In this document: piece after piece, positions 52,489 to 62,484 of the stretch
Layout: each line of letters opens with the position of its first letter
How positions within the stretch are numbered: position 1 is the stretch's first letter
Origin: Lunatibacter salilacus
GTDB taxonomy: Bacteria; Bacteroidota; Bacteroidia; Cytophagales; Cyclobacteriaceae
Direction of reading: 5' to 3'
NCBI RefSeq assembly: GCF_009797935.1
Contig: NZ_VOLC01000005.1
Coordinates: 248,001-312,000, forward strand
DNA length: 64,000 bases
Made by a program: the position numbers and the translations under genes
Notes under the pieces: generated by a model
The model's input: only the letters and a program-made list of their open reading frames with translations
What the model was told of the DNA's origin: nothing
Databases searched by the model: none

Positions 52489-53035
52489 AATAATAGGTTT
52501 TACATTATAATAATAAATGTTATATACGTAAATATAATCTTATAAAATTTATTATTCCTATTTTTTCTATATATTATTTTATCTTTTGTTTTCTTTTATA
52601 CTTATCTAATAGCCGGATATTGAAAATCAACACATGTATCGATTGCCAGAATAGTCTGCCTTGAAGAAAGCGAGGAGTAAAATTAATTTCCGTATTTTAT
52701 TATAATTCAGATTATTATAACCATAAATAAATTAATTGATCGCAAAAGCATTATGTCATCAAAATGACAATTCCTGGATCGCACCCCATCCAGATGATAC
52801 GCTGTCAGTCCAAATGAAATCGTAATAATAAAATTTTGTAATGTAGGTTTGTATATAGGTCAATTATTTCATATCTTTATACTATTCCTACTAGGCGCCT
52901 TGGGTGGCACACCAACTAATCTTCTGGTATATCAAATCATTCAACCAGTTTATGAAAAATACCGGATTGACGCCCGCAAATTTTTTTAGATTATATAGAA
53001 GAACTAGTTTATAATTTCAACCTATTTCTATTAAA
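52489..53035. other. Intergenic AT-rich region, no gene recognised
   Basis: 547 bp of strongly AT-rich sequence before the response-regulator gene. I see no ORF, terminator or good TAnnTTTG box near the downstream gene. The composition is more AT-rich than the rest of the window. Confidence 0.3.
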
Positions 53036-53482
53036 ATGACAGAGGACCAAAAAATCACGCTGATGCTTGCCGATGACGACAAAGACGATCAGTTTTTCTT
53101 TAAACACGCTATAGAACGTTTAAATGTCCCCGTTCAAGTTCTAACTGCAAACAACGGACAGGACTTGATCGAATACCTAGAATGCCCCAACAATCCTGTC
53201 CCCCATTTGATCTTTTTGGATATAAATATGCCAATTTTGAATGGCTTAGAATGTCTTCCGATGATAAGAAAAATTCAAAAATGCTACAAATTGCCCGTAG
53301 TTATATATTCTACAACCTCAGAAAAAGAAGAAATTGAAGAGGCACTTAAGCGGGGCGCGAATACCTGCATAACTAAACCGTATGAGATAGCTACGCTTCA
53401 GGGGATTTTAAATAAAATTCTAATTACAAATCATGACTATTTCTTTAATAATAATGACTCCAAGTCTTTTTCTATCAACTGA
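53036..53482 (+). CDS. Single-domain response regulator
   Basis: A 148-residue receiver-only protein of the CheY-like class. The acidic pocket is D13-D14-D15, the phospho-acceptor is Asp62 in LIFLDINMP, Thr in YSTTS is the switch residue and Lys is in ITKPYE. The C-terminal tail (NHDYFFNNNDSKSFSIN) is polar. Such proteins often relay phosphate from hybrid histidine kinases in Bacteroidota. No kinase is adjacent. Start ATG 53036 fits the family, and no other ORF is within 100 bp upstream. Confidence 0.88.
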   Translation: MTEDQKITLMLADDDKDDQFFFKHAIERLNVPVQVLTANNGQDLIEYLECPNNPVPHLIFLDINMPILNGLECLPMIRKIQKCYKLPVVIYSTTSEKEEIEEALKRGANTCITKPYEIATLQGILNKILITNHDYFFNNNDSKSFSIN

Positions 53483-53597
53483 ATACTTGGCCTCAGGTCG
53501 TTAATCAGGCACCTATCAAACTTAAAATTCCGCAACCACTTCGCCAATCGGCTATTCCTACAGTATCCGCAGGAATAGCTCTCATGACAAAACGCGT

Positions 53598-54179
53598 TTA
53601 TTTTTTCCTATTCCGACCCCGTATCTTGCGGCCTTCCGACAAATTCTTTGGCTCGATTTTTCTTTTTTCAGGATCTTCCACCTCAAAATCCTCCTCCGGA
53701 ATTTCGATTTCTGACTCTCCCTGCACGGGAGCGTTAATCAAATCATCGTCTTTATCATATTGAATTTCGTGCGGTATTTCCACTTCGGACGGACGTAAAG
53801 GAATGTCTTCCTCGGTGGACGGATCCAGCTCATTCTCCCAGGAATCAATAGGTTCCCCCGTTTGGTCAGCAGGTAACGCCTCCCCTGATTCTCCTGTAAA
53901 GGATGGTTGTGAATCAGCGTTCTCCGTTACCGAAACATCTGGATGAACTAGGCCCGATGGAAGCTGACCATCTGGTTCGAAAGCTGTAGCAGGTGTATTC
54001 TCAATTCCGGGAGGTATTCCCTGATATCCCTGATTATCTTCAACCGGCTCCCCGTTTTTCTCTTGTGCTCTTCCATCTCGACCTTGCGCGATACTACTAA
54101 TCCGTTCTTTTATGTCAATTAGCAACCCCAGGCTCATCATCAAAATTCGACGAATTCTGCTTTTTGATTGTACTCCCAT
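53598..54179 (-). CDS. Acidic, probably disordered hypothetical protein
   Basis: A 193-residue protein. After a short basic/hydrophobic N-terminus (KSRIRRILMMSLGLLIDIKE) it is rich in Glu, Asp, Pro, Gly and Ser with low complexity (for example EIEIPEEDFEVEDPEKRKIE) and ends in the strongly basic GRKIRGRNRKK. There is no domain I recognise. The charge segregation suggests an intrinsically disordered protein, perhaps protecting or binding nucleic acid through its basic end; this is speculation. Confidence 0.65.
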   Translation of the reverse strand: MGVQSKSRIRRILMMSLGLLIDIKERISSIAQGRDGRAQEKNGEPVEDNQGYQGIPPGIENTPATAFEPDGQLPSGLVHPDVSVTENADSQPSFTGESGEALPADQTGEPIDSWENELDPSTEEDIPLRPSEVEIPHEIQYDKDDDLINAPVQGESEIEIPEEDFEVEDPEKRKIEPKNLSEGRKIRGRNRKK

Positions 54180-55375
54180 TATTTTTTAAAATTTTAAATT
54201 ATAGTATAATTGAATGGCCTGATTCTTCGCTGCCGTATAAAAGATTTCTGTATTGCATTTGCAGGTTTGGATCAGACCAACTATTAATGATTATCAAAAT
54301 AGGTACCGATTATAAAACAAGAGTGTGATAAACCCATCTCAGTCTACTCATCTCCTCCAAAAGCCCCTAGATTATCCCCTCTTCGATTTTAATGTTAGGC
54401 ATGATTTCGAATAGGTTTTTCGATGATTAAGGTCGATGGATGTATCCGATTTCTATGCAGGTAGCTTGGGATTCCAAGGTGCCTCACCCTTTCCACATCA
54501 TGTGACAGATTCCTGTCATTGACAAAAACGCTTTATTTCGCTGATGGAAATCCAAAGATTCCAGAAATCATATCACCAAATTTTAATTTTGCCTTTTTAT
54601 TATCCTCCGATTACCTAACCCGGGAACATCCCGTTGTTTAGAAGAATACTAGGTCAAAAATTTTACATAGTGGGGAATTTTTGCAACAGTATCTATCCAA
54701 TTTTATCTATTTTGATCAATATTATCTATTTTTTATATAATTCATTTGTTTATTTACACTTATACCTACGGAGCAGGCATCCCTGTGGGATTGGAACGGT
54801 GTTGGTAAGAGCATTTAGCAACTGATGGATGAAAGTCATTCAATTAAGTTAAATTGATTAGCTATCACATATCAATGCCGTTTAGTTAAGACAAAAAAAC
54901 TCAATAACTTTTCCAAAGTTGAATCTTAACCATCGGGAAAATTTCACCAATAAGAATACGACTTTTATGACTTATAATTTATTGCATCAGGCGAGTATGC
55001 TTAAATCTAATGGGGGGTATCCCCGATACGGCAACTCCAGCGAGGATTGGAAATCGGGTTCCCGCTGGGAATTTAGAAAGCCTAGTTATTGAAATAATAC
55101 TGCTCGTATATCCTATCAATAATCCGGATTTTAATGCTTACATGGAGGTTCAGCAGCAATTTAATTTTCAGATTTTTGAACGGGTTGGTGAAATGGGTAG
55201 TTTCCATAGCCTTCCCCACCCGGACATTGTACCTTAGAAATGAAAACGGAATGAAACTTAACGTTGATTTCAATAAAAAGAAAGAACTAGCAAATGTCGA
55301 AGAAAGATAGGTTTCTTCTTAACAAAATAGTCCCTTAATTACTTCAACACCTTGAAGAATTGATTTCCTTTCCGA
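54180..55375. other. Long intergenic region without recognised gene
   Basis: Nearly 1.2 kb with only short, unconvincing ORFs. It has a small palindrome TGACAG-ATTC-CTGTCA (54503-54518) and otherwise AT-rich sequence. I cannot identify a gene, a decayed gene or an RNA in it. Confidence 0.3.
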
Positions 55376-56623
55376 TCACTTATTCAACGGATATTCATTT
55401 ACCCAGTTAAATCCCCTGCTAGTCAAAAAGTAATCCATCTTCTTTTTCCGCTTTGCGGCAATATCAAATTGGTGCTCCCCAATCCTAGCTATAAGGATAT
55501 AATCCTCATTATTTTCAACTACTTGCAGCGTCGAATCACCTTCCATGTCAGTTGAATTCGTAAGGCTTAAAATGCCCTCTTCCTTAATTTCGCCAATCGT
55601 AAAATAGGTTTTCCTTCCCGATACCCGTTCTACTACCATTGATTTTCCATCCAATATCACTTTAACCCACTCCGCATCCGACGGAAAATCAGGTTTATTC
55701 TTTTCAAAACTAATCACCTCATATTTTCCTTCCCATGGATTGTCAAATTTGCGGTAAGATTGCCCAAAATAGTGTCCAATCATCAAACTAACAGGAATAA
55801 AAACAACCATAAAGAATTTTACCACGCGATAAGTCCACTTGATTTTATTGGACGAAAAGGTCAATCGGTTTAATTCCAAAATTCCGGGTCTACGGAGAAT
55901 TAGAATGTCAAATAAACTTTTTGCATAAGGAAGGAAAATCAATATGGAAAAGAATAACAAATGGGAAGAAAACAGTTTCACCGGAACATCAAACGAAAAG
56001 TTGACCAGTACAATATTCGTCACGACCGCAATGGAGAGCATCGCCCCCACGACTACAGTGCGCCGAAAAAGTAAAAGCACGCCGGCGGAAATCTCAGATA
56101 CTCCCATAAAAATCTTATACAGATCGGAATATCCAAAAAACCGCCAAGCTAGTCCCATGGGAGAAAATTCGCCAAAGGTCTGTTCCATACTACTTATACT
56201 GGGACTCGGAAACTGTCCGATCATAAACTTGACCACCCCGTATTGAATGAGTGTAATCCCCACAAAATAACGCGCATATACGATCATTGTAGGATAGGAA
56301 AACTTTACCCATTTGAATCTTTTTCTTGACAAAATCAGGACGAACGCCATAACCAGCGCGAGCAGTAGCCTGGTTATAAGAAATACATAATCAAAGGTCG
56401 TATCCCCGCTTCCACGACCTCCCTGTTCATAGACGAGACTCTCATGCCCCAACAGGTTTTTGCCAATAAAAAAATTCAACGACTCAATTGCGCCTATATA
56501 TGGCGCGGCAAATATATTAAATCCAAGATAACGGAACGGGAACGGAAAAATATAGAAGAAAACGTATCCCGCAATCCAAAGCAGAAAAAACGATTTTAAA
56601 ACGGAAGTATTGTCGGAGTTCAT
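55376..56623 (-). CDS. DoxX-like multi-pass membrane protein
   Basis: A 415-residue protein from ATG 56623 (the frame is open to 56707, but that stretch is not family-like). It has many hydrophobic segments; the central part (residues about 120-250) looks like a DoxX/HXXEE-type module (ARYFVGITLIQYGVVKFMIG, FFGYSDLYKIFMGVSEISAG). The C-terminal 130 residues are soluble with no recognised domain. DoxX proteins are linked to thiosulfate or general redox stress in some bacteria, but the function here is unknown. It is divergent from the FtsX/MacB-like permease gene. Confidence 0.7.
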   Translation of the reverse strand: MNSDNTSVLKSFFLLWIAGYVFFYIFPFPFRYLGFNIFAAPYIGAIESLNFFIGKNLLGHESLVYEQGGRGSGDTTFDYVFLITRLLLALVMAFVLILSRKRFKWVKFSYPTMIVYARYFVGITLIQYGVVKFMIGQFPSPSISSMEQTFGEFSPMGLAWRFFGYSDLYKIFMGVSEISAGVLLLFRRTVVVGAMLSIAVVTNIVLVNFSFDVPVKLFSSHLLFFSILIFLPYAKSLFDILILRRPGILELNRLTFSSNKIKWTYRVVKFFMVVFIPVSLMIGHYFGQSYRKFDNPWEGKYEVISFEKNKPDFPSDAEWVKVILDGKSMVVERVSGRKTYFTIGEIKEEGILSLTNSTDMEGDSTLQVVENNEDYILIARIGEHQFDIAAKRKKKMDYFLTSRGFNWVNEYPLNK

Positions 56624-56937
56624 AGGCCTTGTAAAAGTTTTACTTTTGAATTCCAATAATCGAAAACTTAAATCTAAAAAAAAATAACGACCGCAGAATT
56701 TTAACACTATTTAATACATCTTTAACAATACATCAACACTACTTTGGAATGAGATCTGAAACACCAAAGAAATTTGATAAACAACACAAAGCGGATCTTG
56801 AAATCGCCCGTATTCGGACAATATCGTCCGCATTATTTCTTCTCAATGTAAAGAATGAACATTTCAGCCTTTTGAGACTGGTTTTTACTTGGCACAATAG
56901 TGGAAAAACCCCAATTATTCACCAATATCCCAAACAT

Positions 56938-59301
56938 ATGTGGAAAAATTACTTTAAAATCGCCGGGAGAACATTGAAAAGTAGTCCCATCTATACCCTG
57001 ATAAGCATTGGGGGATTGGTGTTGGGGATGAGCTGTAGTCTGCTTATTGGACTTTGGGTGGTAAATGAGAGCAGCTACGACGATTTTTTTCCAGATCAAG
57101 AGCGAATCTATAAGGTATACATCAACGGCGTCTTTAACGAAAATGTAGTCACGGATTCCTATGCCCCCGCCCCACTCGCCGAAGCGTTGAAATCGGATGT
57201 TCCCCAAGTGGAATATGCTACCAAAATTGCAAACTGGGGACCAAGGCTTTTGCTTAGAGATGACCAAACCTCTATAAGGGAAACTGGCTTTTTCGCTTCC
57301 GATGATTTTTTCAATGTGTTTTCAGTAATACCAGTTATGGGTATTCCATCCAAGGCACTACAATCTGGAGATCAGGTGATACTCACACGCTCCTCAGCCG
57401 AAAAGTTGTTTGACGACAAACAGGCATTGGGTGAAACAATTTCTATGGAAACCCAAGATGGCACACTCAAAAGCTTTATGGTAGGTGCCGTGATTGAAGA
57501 TCTGCCCCCAAACAGCTCCCTGCAGTTTGATTGGGTAGTAAATTTCAAAGAAATAGAACAACCTTGGATGCTGAATTGGGGAAACACTTCCTATCAAACC
57601 TTTTTAAAAGTGGCACCTAATACGAGTATGGAGGCTATGGAAGCTGCTTCCAAGGAGATTTATCCTACCTATAGCGCGTTCAAAAACAACTACCCTGTTT
57701 TCCAACCGTTGGCAGACGTACATTTGTTCGGCCTGTTTGAAAATGGAGTTTCAACGGGGGGCAGAATTACGCTGGTTCGCAATCTGGGTCTGATCGGATT
57801 GCTGATACTATTCGTTTCCTGTATTAATTTCGTCAGTTTGGTGACTGCCAGAGCCAGTGCAAGGAGCAAAGAAATCGGTATCCGAAAAGTAATTGGTGCC
57901 GACAAACGAACCTTGTTTGCGCAATTTGGTAGTGAATCCGTATTGATCGCAACCGTTTCACTCCTAATTACGCTGGCAACAGTAAGCCATGTATTGCCGT
58001 TCTTTAACTCCTTTCTAGGGGTTCAATTAAGATTGAATTGGAATAGTTTTTCTTTTTGGGGTTTACTACTGGGCATTTGGACCCTGTCCCTACTGATGTC
58101 TGCCATTTATCCATCCGCCGTTTTGGCAAGACTTCCGGTTTTTCACGCCATTAAGGGACATATAAGGCCGGGAGTTAGTGGTGTATATTTTCGTAAAAGC
58201 CTTATAATCTTCCAATTTTGCATCAGTGCCCTATTTATTACCGGCATACTGGTTGTCTATAGTCAGCAGGAATATGTACGGACAAAGAGCTTGGGGTTGG
58301 ACAGGGAAAACATCCTGTATGTTCCACTCGAAGGAGACCTATACCACAATCTTGAAACCTATCGGCAAGAAGTACTCAAGTCACCTGCTGTCGAGTCGGC
58401 TTCCGTATCTACGTTTTTGCCTGTGAACATGCAGGCCTACTCGGGGGATCTTACCTGGCCGGGCAAAAACTCTGATTTGCAGACAAGGGTATCCCTCACC
58501 TGGGTGGGGTATGATTTTGTGAAAACAATGGGAATCCAACTAAAGGCCGGGAGGGAGTTCTCCCCTTCATCTGTAGGTGATTCTACGTCCTATATCGTCA
58601 ATCAGGCTGCTTTGGACATGATGGAATTTGAAGGTGATCCAATCGGTTCAGAGATCACTTTTCTAAATGGCCCAGGCCAAATCATAGGGGTTATGGAAAA
58701 TTTTCATTTAAAGTCCATGCATTCAGCCATTTCTCCCCTAATTTTGATCCTAGACCCATACAATACCTCCTACCTCCTTGTTAGATCCGTAGAAGGTAAG
58801 CTTGCCCAAGCAATTGAAGATTTGGGTAGGGTGTCAAAGGGAATCAATCCGAAACATCCTTTTAACTATCATTTTTTGGACACCGAATATGAAAACCTAT
58901 ACCGGTCAGAACAGATGATGGGTCGTCTAATACTTGTTTTCGGGATTATCTCCATATTTATTTCCTGTCTCGGACTGCTTGGTTTGGTGGCGTTTACCGC
59001 TTCACGACGGGTGAAAGAAATAGGTATTCGTAAGGTACTTGGAGCTTCTGCGGCAGAAATCGTTACGCTTCTCTCAAAAAGTTATTTGATGCTTATCCTA
59101 TTGGGTTGGCTGATTGCGCTGCCGCTGTCTTGGTTGATACTTAGTTCTTGGTTGGACAATTTTGCATACAAGGTGGATCTAAGCTGGAAATATTTTGCCC
59201 TGGCCGGAGTGCTTACCTTTGCCATTTCGATACTTACAGTAAGCGTTCAGGCGGCTAAGGCGGCGATGGTAAATCCGGTGAGGAGTTTGAGGAGTGAGTA
59301 A
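56938..59301 (+). CDS. MacB/FtsX-type ABC transporter permease
   Basis: A 787-residue permease from ATG 56938 (MWKNYFKIAGRTLKSSPIYT), the usual start and length of the family. The frame is open further upstream to 56749 with 63 extra residues of non-family text. It contains an N-terminal helix, a periplasmic MacB-PCD domain (YDDFFPDQERIYKVYINGVF), three helices with the FtsX domain and a second periplasmic plus FtsX unit at the C-terminus (ASRRVKEIGIRKVLGASAAE). Bacteroidota have many such double-FtsX proteins, probably exporting lipoproteins, peptides or antibiotics with a separate ATPase. No ABC ATPase gene is adjacent. Confidence 0.88.
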   Translation: MWKNYFKIAGRTLKSSPIYTLISIGGLVLGMSCSLLIGLWVVNESSYDDFFPDQERIYKVYINGVFNENVVTDSYAPAPLAEALKSDVPQVEYATKIANWGPRLLLRDDQTSIRETGFFASDDFFNVFSVIPVMGIPSKALQSGDQVILTRSSAEKLFDDKQALGETISMETQDGTLKSFMVGAVIEDLPPNSSLQFDWVVNFKEIEQPWMLNWGNTSYQTFLKVAPNTSMEAMEAASKEIYPTYSAFKNNYPVFQPLADVHLFGLFENGVSTGGRITLVRNLGLIGLLILFVSCINFVSLVTARASARSKEIGIRKVIGADKRTLFAQFGSESVLIATVSLLITLATVSHVLPFFNSFLGVQLRLNWNSFSFWGLLLGIWTLSLLMSAIYPSAVLARLPVFHAIKGHIRPGVSGVYFRKSLIIFQFCISALFITGILVVYSQQEYVRTKSLGLDRENILYVPLEGDLYHNLETYRQEVLKSPAVESASVSTFLPVNMQAYSGDLTWPGKNSDLQTRVSLTWVGYDFVKTMGIQLKAGREFSPSSVGDSTSYIVNQAALDMMEFEGDPIGSEITFLNGPGQIIGVMENFHLKSMHSAISPLILILDPYNTSYLLVRSVEGKLAQAIEDLGRVSKGINPKHPFNYHFLDTEYENLYRSEQMMGRLILVFGIISIFISCLGLLGLVAFTASRRVKEIGIRKVLGASAAEIVTLLSKSYLMLILLGWLIALPLSWLILSSWLDNFAYKVDLSWKYFALAGVLTFAISILTVSVQAAKAAMVNPVRSLRSE

Positions 59302-59545
59302 ACCATAAGCCATTAAAAAAAATATAGAATTAGGCACTTCCCAATAAATAAAATCTGTTTGCTACAACGATGCATTTGATATGAAAGTAACCCCACCGTC
59401 GCGCATCATTTGCTTATGCGGATAATCATCGTTAGATGTATTATCCGTCGAGATATTTTGAGGAACGTTATAGAATCTTGTATGATTTTTTTATAACTAA
59501 ATCGGATTTTTTCCGATTATCCTACTAATTTCACACATTTACAGT

Positions 59546-60068
59546 ATGGATTTTCGGAAGCTATTAGACAAATATAATGGTCAACCCATCAACTTTTGAT
59601 GTCATCGCTAAGTGAGTATAAGCGACCTAATGACAAAATCCATGAATTGATGGCTAAAGGTATTTTATCACCCATCAAAAAGGGGCTTTACATTCCGCGG
59701 CCCGAATTGAACGTGCCTGGCCAGGAACCATTTTTAAATGCCAACTATACTTTAGGGCTTAGTTGTATATCCCTAGAAAGTTTCGATTGCGAGTTAAAAT
59801 TACCACATAGGACGCATAGCGCACATAGTTTTTAAACTTAGAAATGTGTCGAAAACTCCCTATGTAAACTATGCAACTATGTGGTTAAAAAAAAACTGAC
59901 GCCACTTCTAATCCGATGATAAACGTTATCACATCCCTGTCCTTCCATGAATTAATTCCCGAGCAGGTGTTTGGTGTCACATCGGTGACTATCAAAGCTG
60001 CACGCAACTACAAAACCTCCTTGGGAGTCTTTAGTTATACCCGACTTTCCATGCCTTTTTTTCCCTGA
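59546..60068 (+). pseudogene. AbiEi-family antitoxin-like gene, frameshifted and interrupted by a repeat
   Basis: From ATG 59546 the frame reads MDFRKLLDKYNGQPINF and stops, but the +1 frame from 59596 continues in family style: SSLSEYKRPNDKIHELMAKG then LYIPRPELNVPGQEPFLNAN and GLSCISLES. The match ends at a CACATAG-type repeat (about 59790-59900). Beyond it LSFHELIPEQVFGVTSVTIK and AARNYKTSLGVFSYTRLSMP resume the family and stop at 60066-60068. This is the pattern of the winged-helix AbiEi-like antitoxins of type IV systems (IPEKVYEISSVT.. FETPVG.FSYR). One frameshift plus the insertion inactivate it. No AbiEii toxin gene is next to it. Confidence 0.72.
59790..59900. repeat. CACATAG-type repeat inside the AbiEi-like gene
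   Basis: The inverted repeat uses TACCACATAGGACGCATAGC near 59802 and GCAACTATGTGGTTAAAA near 59873, with CCCTATGTAAACTATG between. It is of the same type as the repeat at 7190-7375. The flanking coding text resumes within one or two residues of the family sequence, so the repeat seems to have entered the gene; its exact borders are uncertain. Confidence 0.7.
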
Positions 60069-60230
60069 CTTGGTAGAGTGTCTTAAAATTTACAATTCTC
60101 CATAAATTTGACAATTTATAATTTAATTTCCCACCAAGAAATCCGCATTATCCGGCTAATCCGTTTCATCCGTGTTCTATCTTTAAGTAGATGGAATGTT
60201 CTTATAGCAGATCAACGCCATCAACCCCAT

Positions 60231-60977
60231 CTACACCATTCCCCCCAACCCCAACAGCATATAAATCCCGGCAGCAATCGAGGCACCCAACAATGGTCCT
60301 ACAATAGGCACCCAACTATATTCCCAGTCGCTTCCACCCTTACCTTTGATGGGCAACAACTGATGCATGATCCGCGGACCCAAGTCACGGGCGGGGTTAA
60401 TGGCATATCCCGTAGTTCCCCCAAGAGACAGGCCTATAACCCATACCAAAAATGCCACCGGCAGCGCGCCGAGCGAACCCAAACCAATAGGTGTATTACT
60501 ACCATCATTGATCATTGGCTCGGTGGAATAAAGAATGACAATGATCAAAACTGAGGTACCCACCATCTCCGAAATAAGGTTTGATGAATAATTTCGAATG
60601 GCCGGCACGGTGCCGAAAGGTGCAAATTTAAGCCCTGGGTCAGGTGTGGCGTCAAAGTGGTCCTTGTAAACCAGCCAGGATATTCCCGCTCCGAACATTG
60701 CGCCTAATACTTGGGCAAGCACATAATGCGGAACCATCCCCCATTCAAAATCTCCTGCGATAGCCAAGGCGAGTGTCACAGCAGGATTCAGATGCGCACC
60801 ACTATAGGGAGCGGCAACGACCACACCGATAAATACGCCCAATGCCCAACCCGTGGTGATCACGATCCAGCCGGAATTAAAGCCTTTGGTCTTGTTCAAG
60901 ACCACATTGGCAACTACCCCGGAGCCCATGGCTATCAACAGGGAGGTACCTACAAATTCTGCAACAAAAGTAGTCAT
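60231..60977 (-). CDS. glpF: Glycerol uptake facilitator (MIP/aquaglyceroporin)
   Basis: A 248-residue membrane channel with six helices and two NPA motifs: HLNPAVTLA at 62-70 and INPARDLGPR near 195-204. The residues after the second NPA (ARD rather than AFR) agree with glycerol facilitators. It passes glycerol across the inner membrane for GlpK. It starts 4 bp after the glpK stop, the last gene of the glpD-glpK-glpF operon. Confidence 0.93.
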   Translation of the reverse strand: MTTFVAEFVGTSLLIAMGSGVVANVVLNKTKGFNSGWIVITTGWALGVFIGVVVAAPYSGAHLNPAVTLALAIAGDFEWGMVPHYVLAQVLGAMFGAGISWLVYKDHFDATPDPGLKFAPFGTVPAIRNYSSNLISEMVGTSVLIIVILYSTEPMINDGSNTPIGLGSLGALPVAFLVWVIGLSLGGTTGYAINPARDLGPRIMHQLLPIKGKGGSDWEYSWVPIVGPLLGASIAAGIYMLLGLGGMV

Positions 60978-60981
60978 GAGT

Positions 60982-62484
60982 TTATTCTTCTATCCAGTTA
61001 AGAGATCGGTTTACAGCTTTATGCCAAAAATGCAGGTAATTCTTTACCTTTTCAGGGTCCATTTTAGGTTCGAAGGACTGGTCTGCATCCCACAATTCCT
61101 TGAGATCCTCCACATCCTCCCAATAGCCAACCGCCAGACCAGCCAAGTATGCGGCACCTAAAGCAGTGGTTTCCGACATTTTCGGCCGTTTAATGGTGCA
61201 GCGGACAAGGTCAGCTTGAAACTGCATCAGGAAATTATTCGCAGTGGCCCCACCGTCAACCCGCATCTCCCGAACTTCCTCTCCGGCATCTTTTTCCATG
61301 GCCTTTAGCACGTCATATACCTGATAGGCAATGGCCTCCAACGCAGCACGTGTCATATGGGCGACAGAAGTCCCCCGGGTGATGCCAAAAAAAGCTCCCC
61401 TTGCATCCTGATCCCAATAGGGCGCCCCTAGACCTGTGAGAGCCGGGACAAAGTATACCCCGTCATTATCGGGGAGGCTCTCCGCCAAAGCTTCGCTCTC
61501 CTTGGCATGGTCGAGCAGGGAGATTCCATCCCGTAGCCATTGTATGGCGGCCCCACCGATAAACACACTTCCCTCCAAGGCATAATTGACCGTATCACCT
61601 ATTTTCCAGGCAATGGTGGTAAGCAGTTGATTGTTGGATGTTACGGGTTTTTCCCCGGTATTCATCACAAGAAAACACCCAGTACCATAGGTCGTCTTGG
61701 CCATTCCTGGTTTCAGGCACAGTTGCCCAAACAGTGCTGCCTGCTGGTCTCCTGCAATTCCTGCAATTGGGATTTTAGCCGAAAACACATCGCCGGCTGT
61801 GGTACAGAAAACCTCACTGCTCGATTTCACTTCCGGCAAAATTGAAGCAGGAATATCAAAAATTTCAAGTAACTCCTCATCCCACTTCAAGGAATGAATA
61901 TTATATATCATCGTCCTGCTGGCGTTGGTGACATCTGTCAGGTGCTCTTTTCCGCTGCTGAGTTTCCATATCAGCCAACTGTCAACTGTACCAAAACATA
62001 CTTCTCCATTTTCGGCTTTTTCTCTTGCCCCCTCCACATTGTCCAAAATCCATTTGACTTTTGTGGCCGAAAAATAGGCGTCCACAATCAATCCGGTTTT
62101 TTCACGGATGGTATCCGCATATCCTTCCTCCTTAAGCTGGTTGCAGTATGCTGAAGTTCTCCGATCCTGCCATACAATGGCATTGTAGAGGGGTTCTCCG
62201 GTTTTCCTATCCCAAAGAATGGTTGTTTCCCGTTGGTTGGTAATTCCGATGCCGGCTATCTGCGCTGCTGTGATGTTGGATTTGGTGATGGCTTCCGTTG
62301 CTACCGAGGCTTGGGAGGTCCAAATTTCGACAGGATCATGCTCCACCCAGCCGGCTTTTGGAAAATGCTGTTTAAAATCTTTTTGGGCAACGGCCACTTG
62401 CTGGCCTTTTTTGTTAAAAATAATTGCCCTGGAACTGGTGGTGCCTTGGTCCAAAGCAAGGATAAATTGGGTTGGGTTACTCAT
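60982..62484 (-). CDS. glpK: Glycerol kinase
   Basis: A 500-residue FGGY-family kinase. Evidence: [13 protein letters not shown] at 9-21, the phosphate and glycerol site WQDRRT, and the C-terminal [20 protein letters not shown]; length and order are standard. It phosphorylates glycerol to sn-glycerol 3-phosphate with ATP. Its ATG overlaps the glpD stop (ATGA), so translation is coupled with glpD. Confidence 0.97.
   Translation of the reverse strand: MSNPTQFILALDQGTTSSRAIIFNKKGQQVAVAQKDFKQHFPKAGWVEHDPVEIWTSQASVATEAITKSNITAAQIAGIGITNQRETTILWDRKTGEPLYNAIVWQDRRTSAYCNQLKEEGYADTIREKTGLIVDAYFSATKVKWILDNVEGAREKAENGEVCFGTVDSWLIWKLSSGKEHLTDVTNASRTMIYNIHSLKWDEELLEIFDIPASILPEVKSSSEVFCTTAGDVFSAKIPIAGIAGDQQAALFGQLCLKPGMAKTTYGTGCFLVMNTGEKPVTSNNQLLTTIAWKIGDTVNYALEGSVFIGGAAIQWLRDGISLLDHAKESEALAESLPDNDGVYFVPALTGLGAPYWDQDARGAFFGITRGTSVAHMTRAALEAIAYQVYDVLKAMEKDAGEEVREMRVDGGATANNFLMQFQADLVRCTIKRPKMSETTALGAAYLAGLAVGYWEDVEDLKELWDADQSFEPKMDPEKVKNYLHFWHKAVNRSLNWIEE

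Noticed and set aside
54634-55237. ORFs of 63-75 residues in the 54.2-55.4 kb gap
   Set aside because: Short, overlapping one another on both strands, no recognisable protein features.
60108-60554. 148-residue plus-strand ORF across the 3' end of glpF
   Set aside because: Antisense to glpF over most of its length; no independent support.
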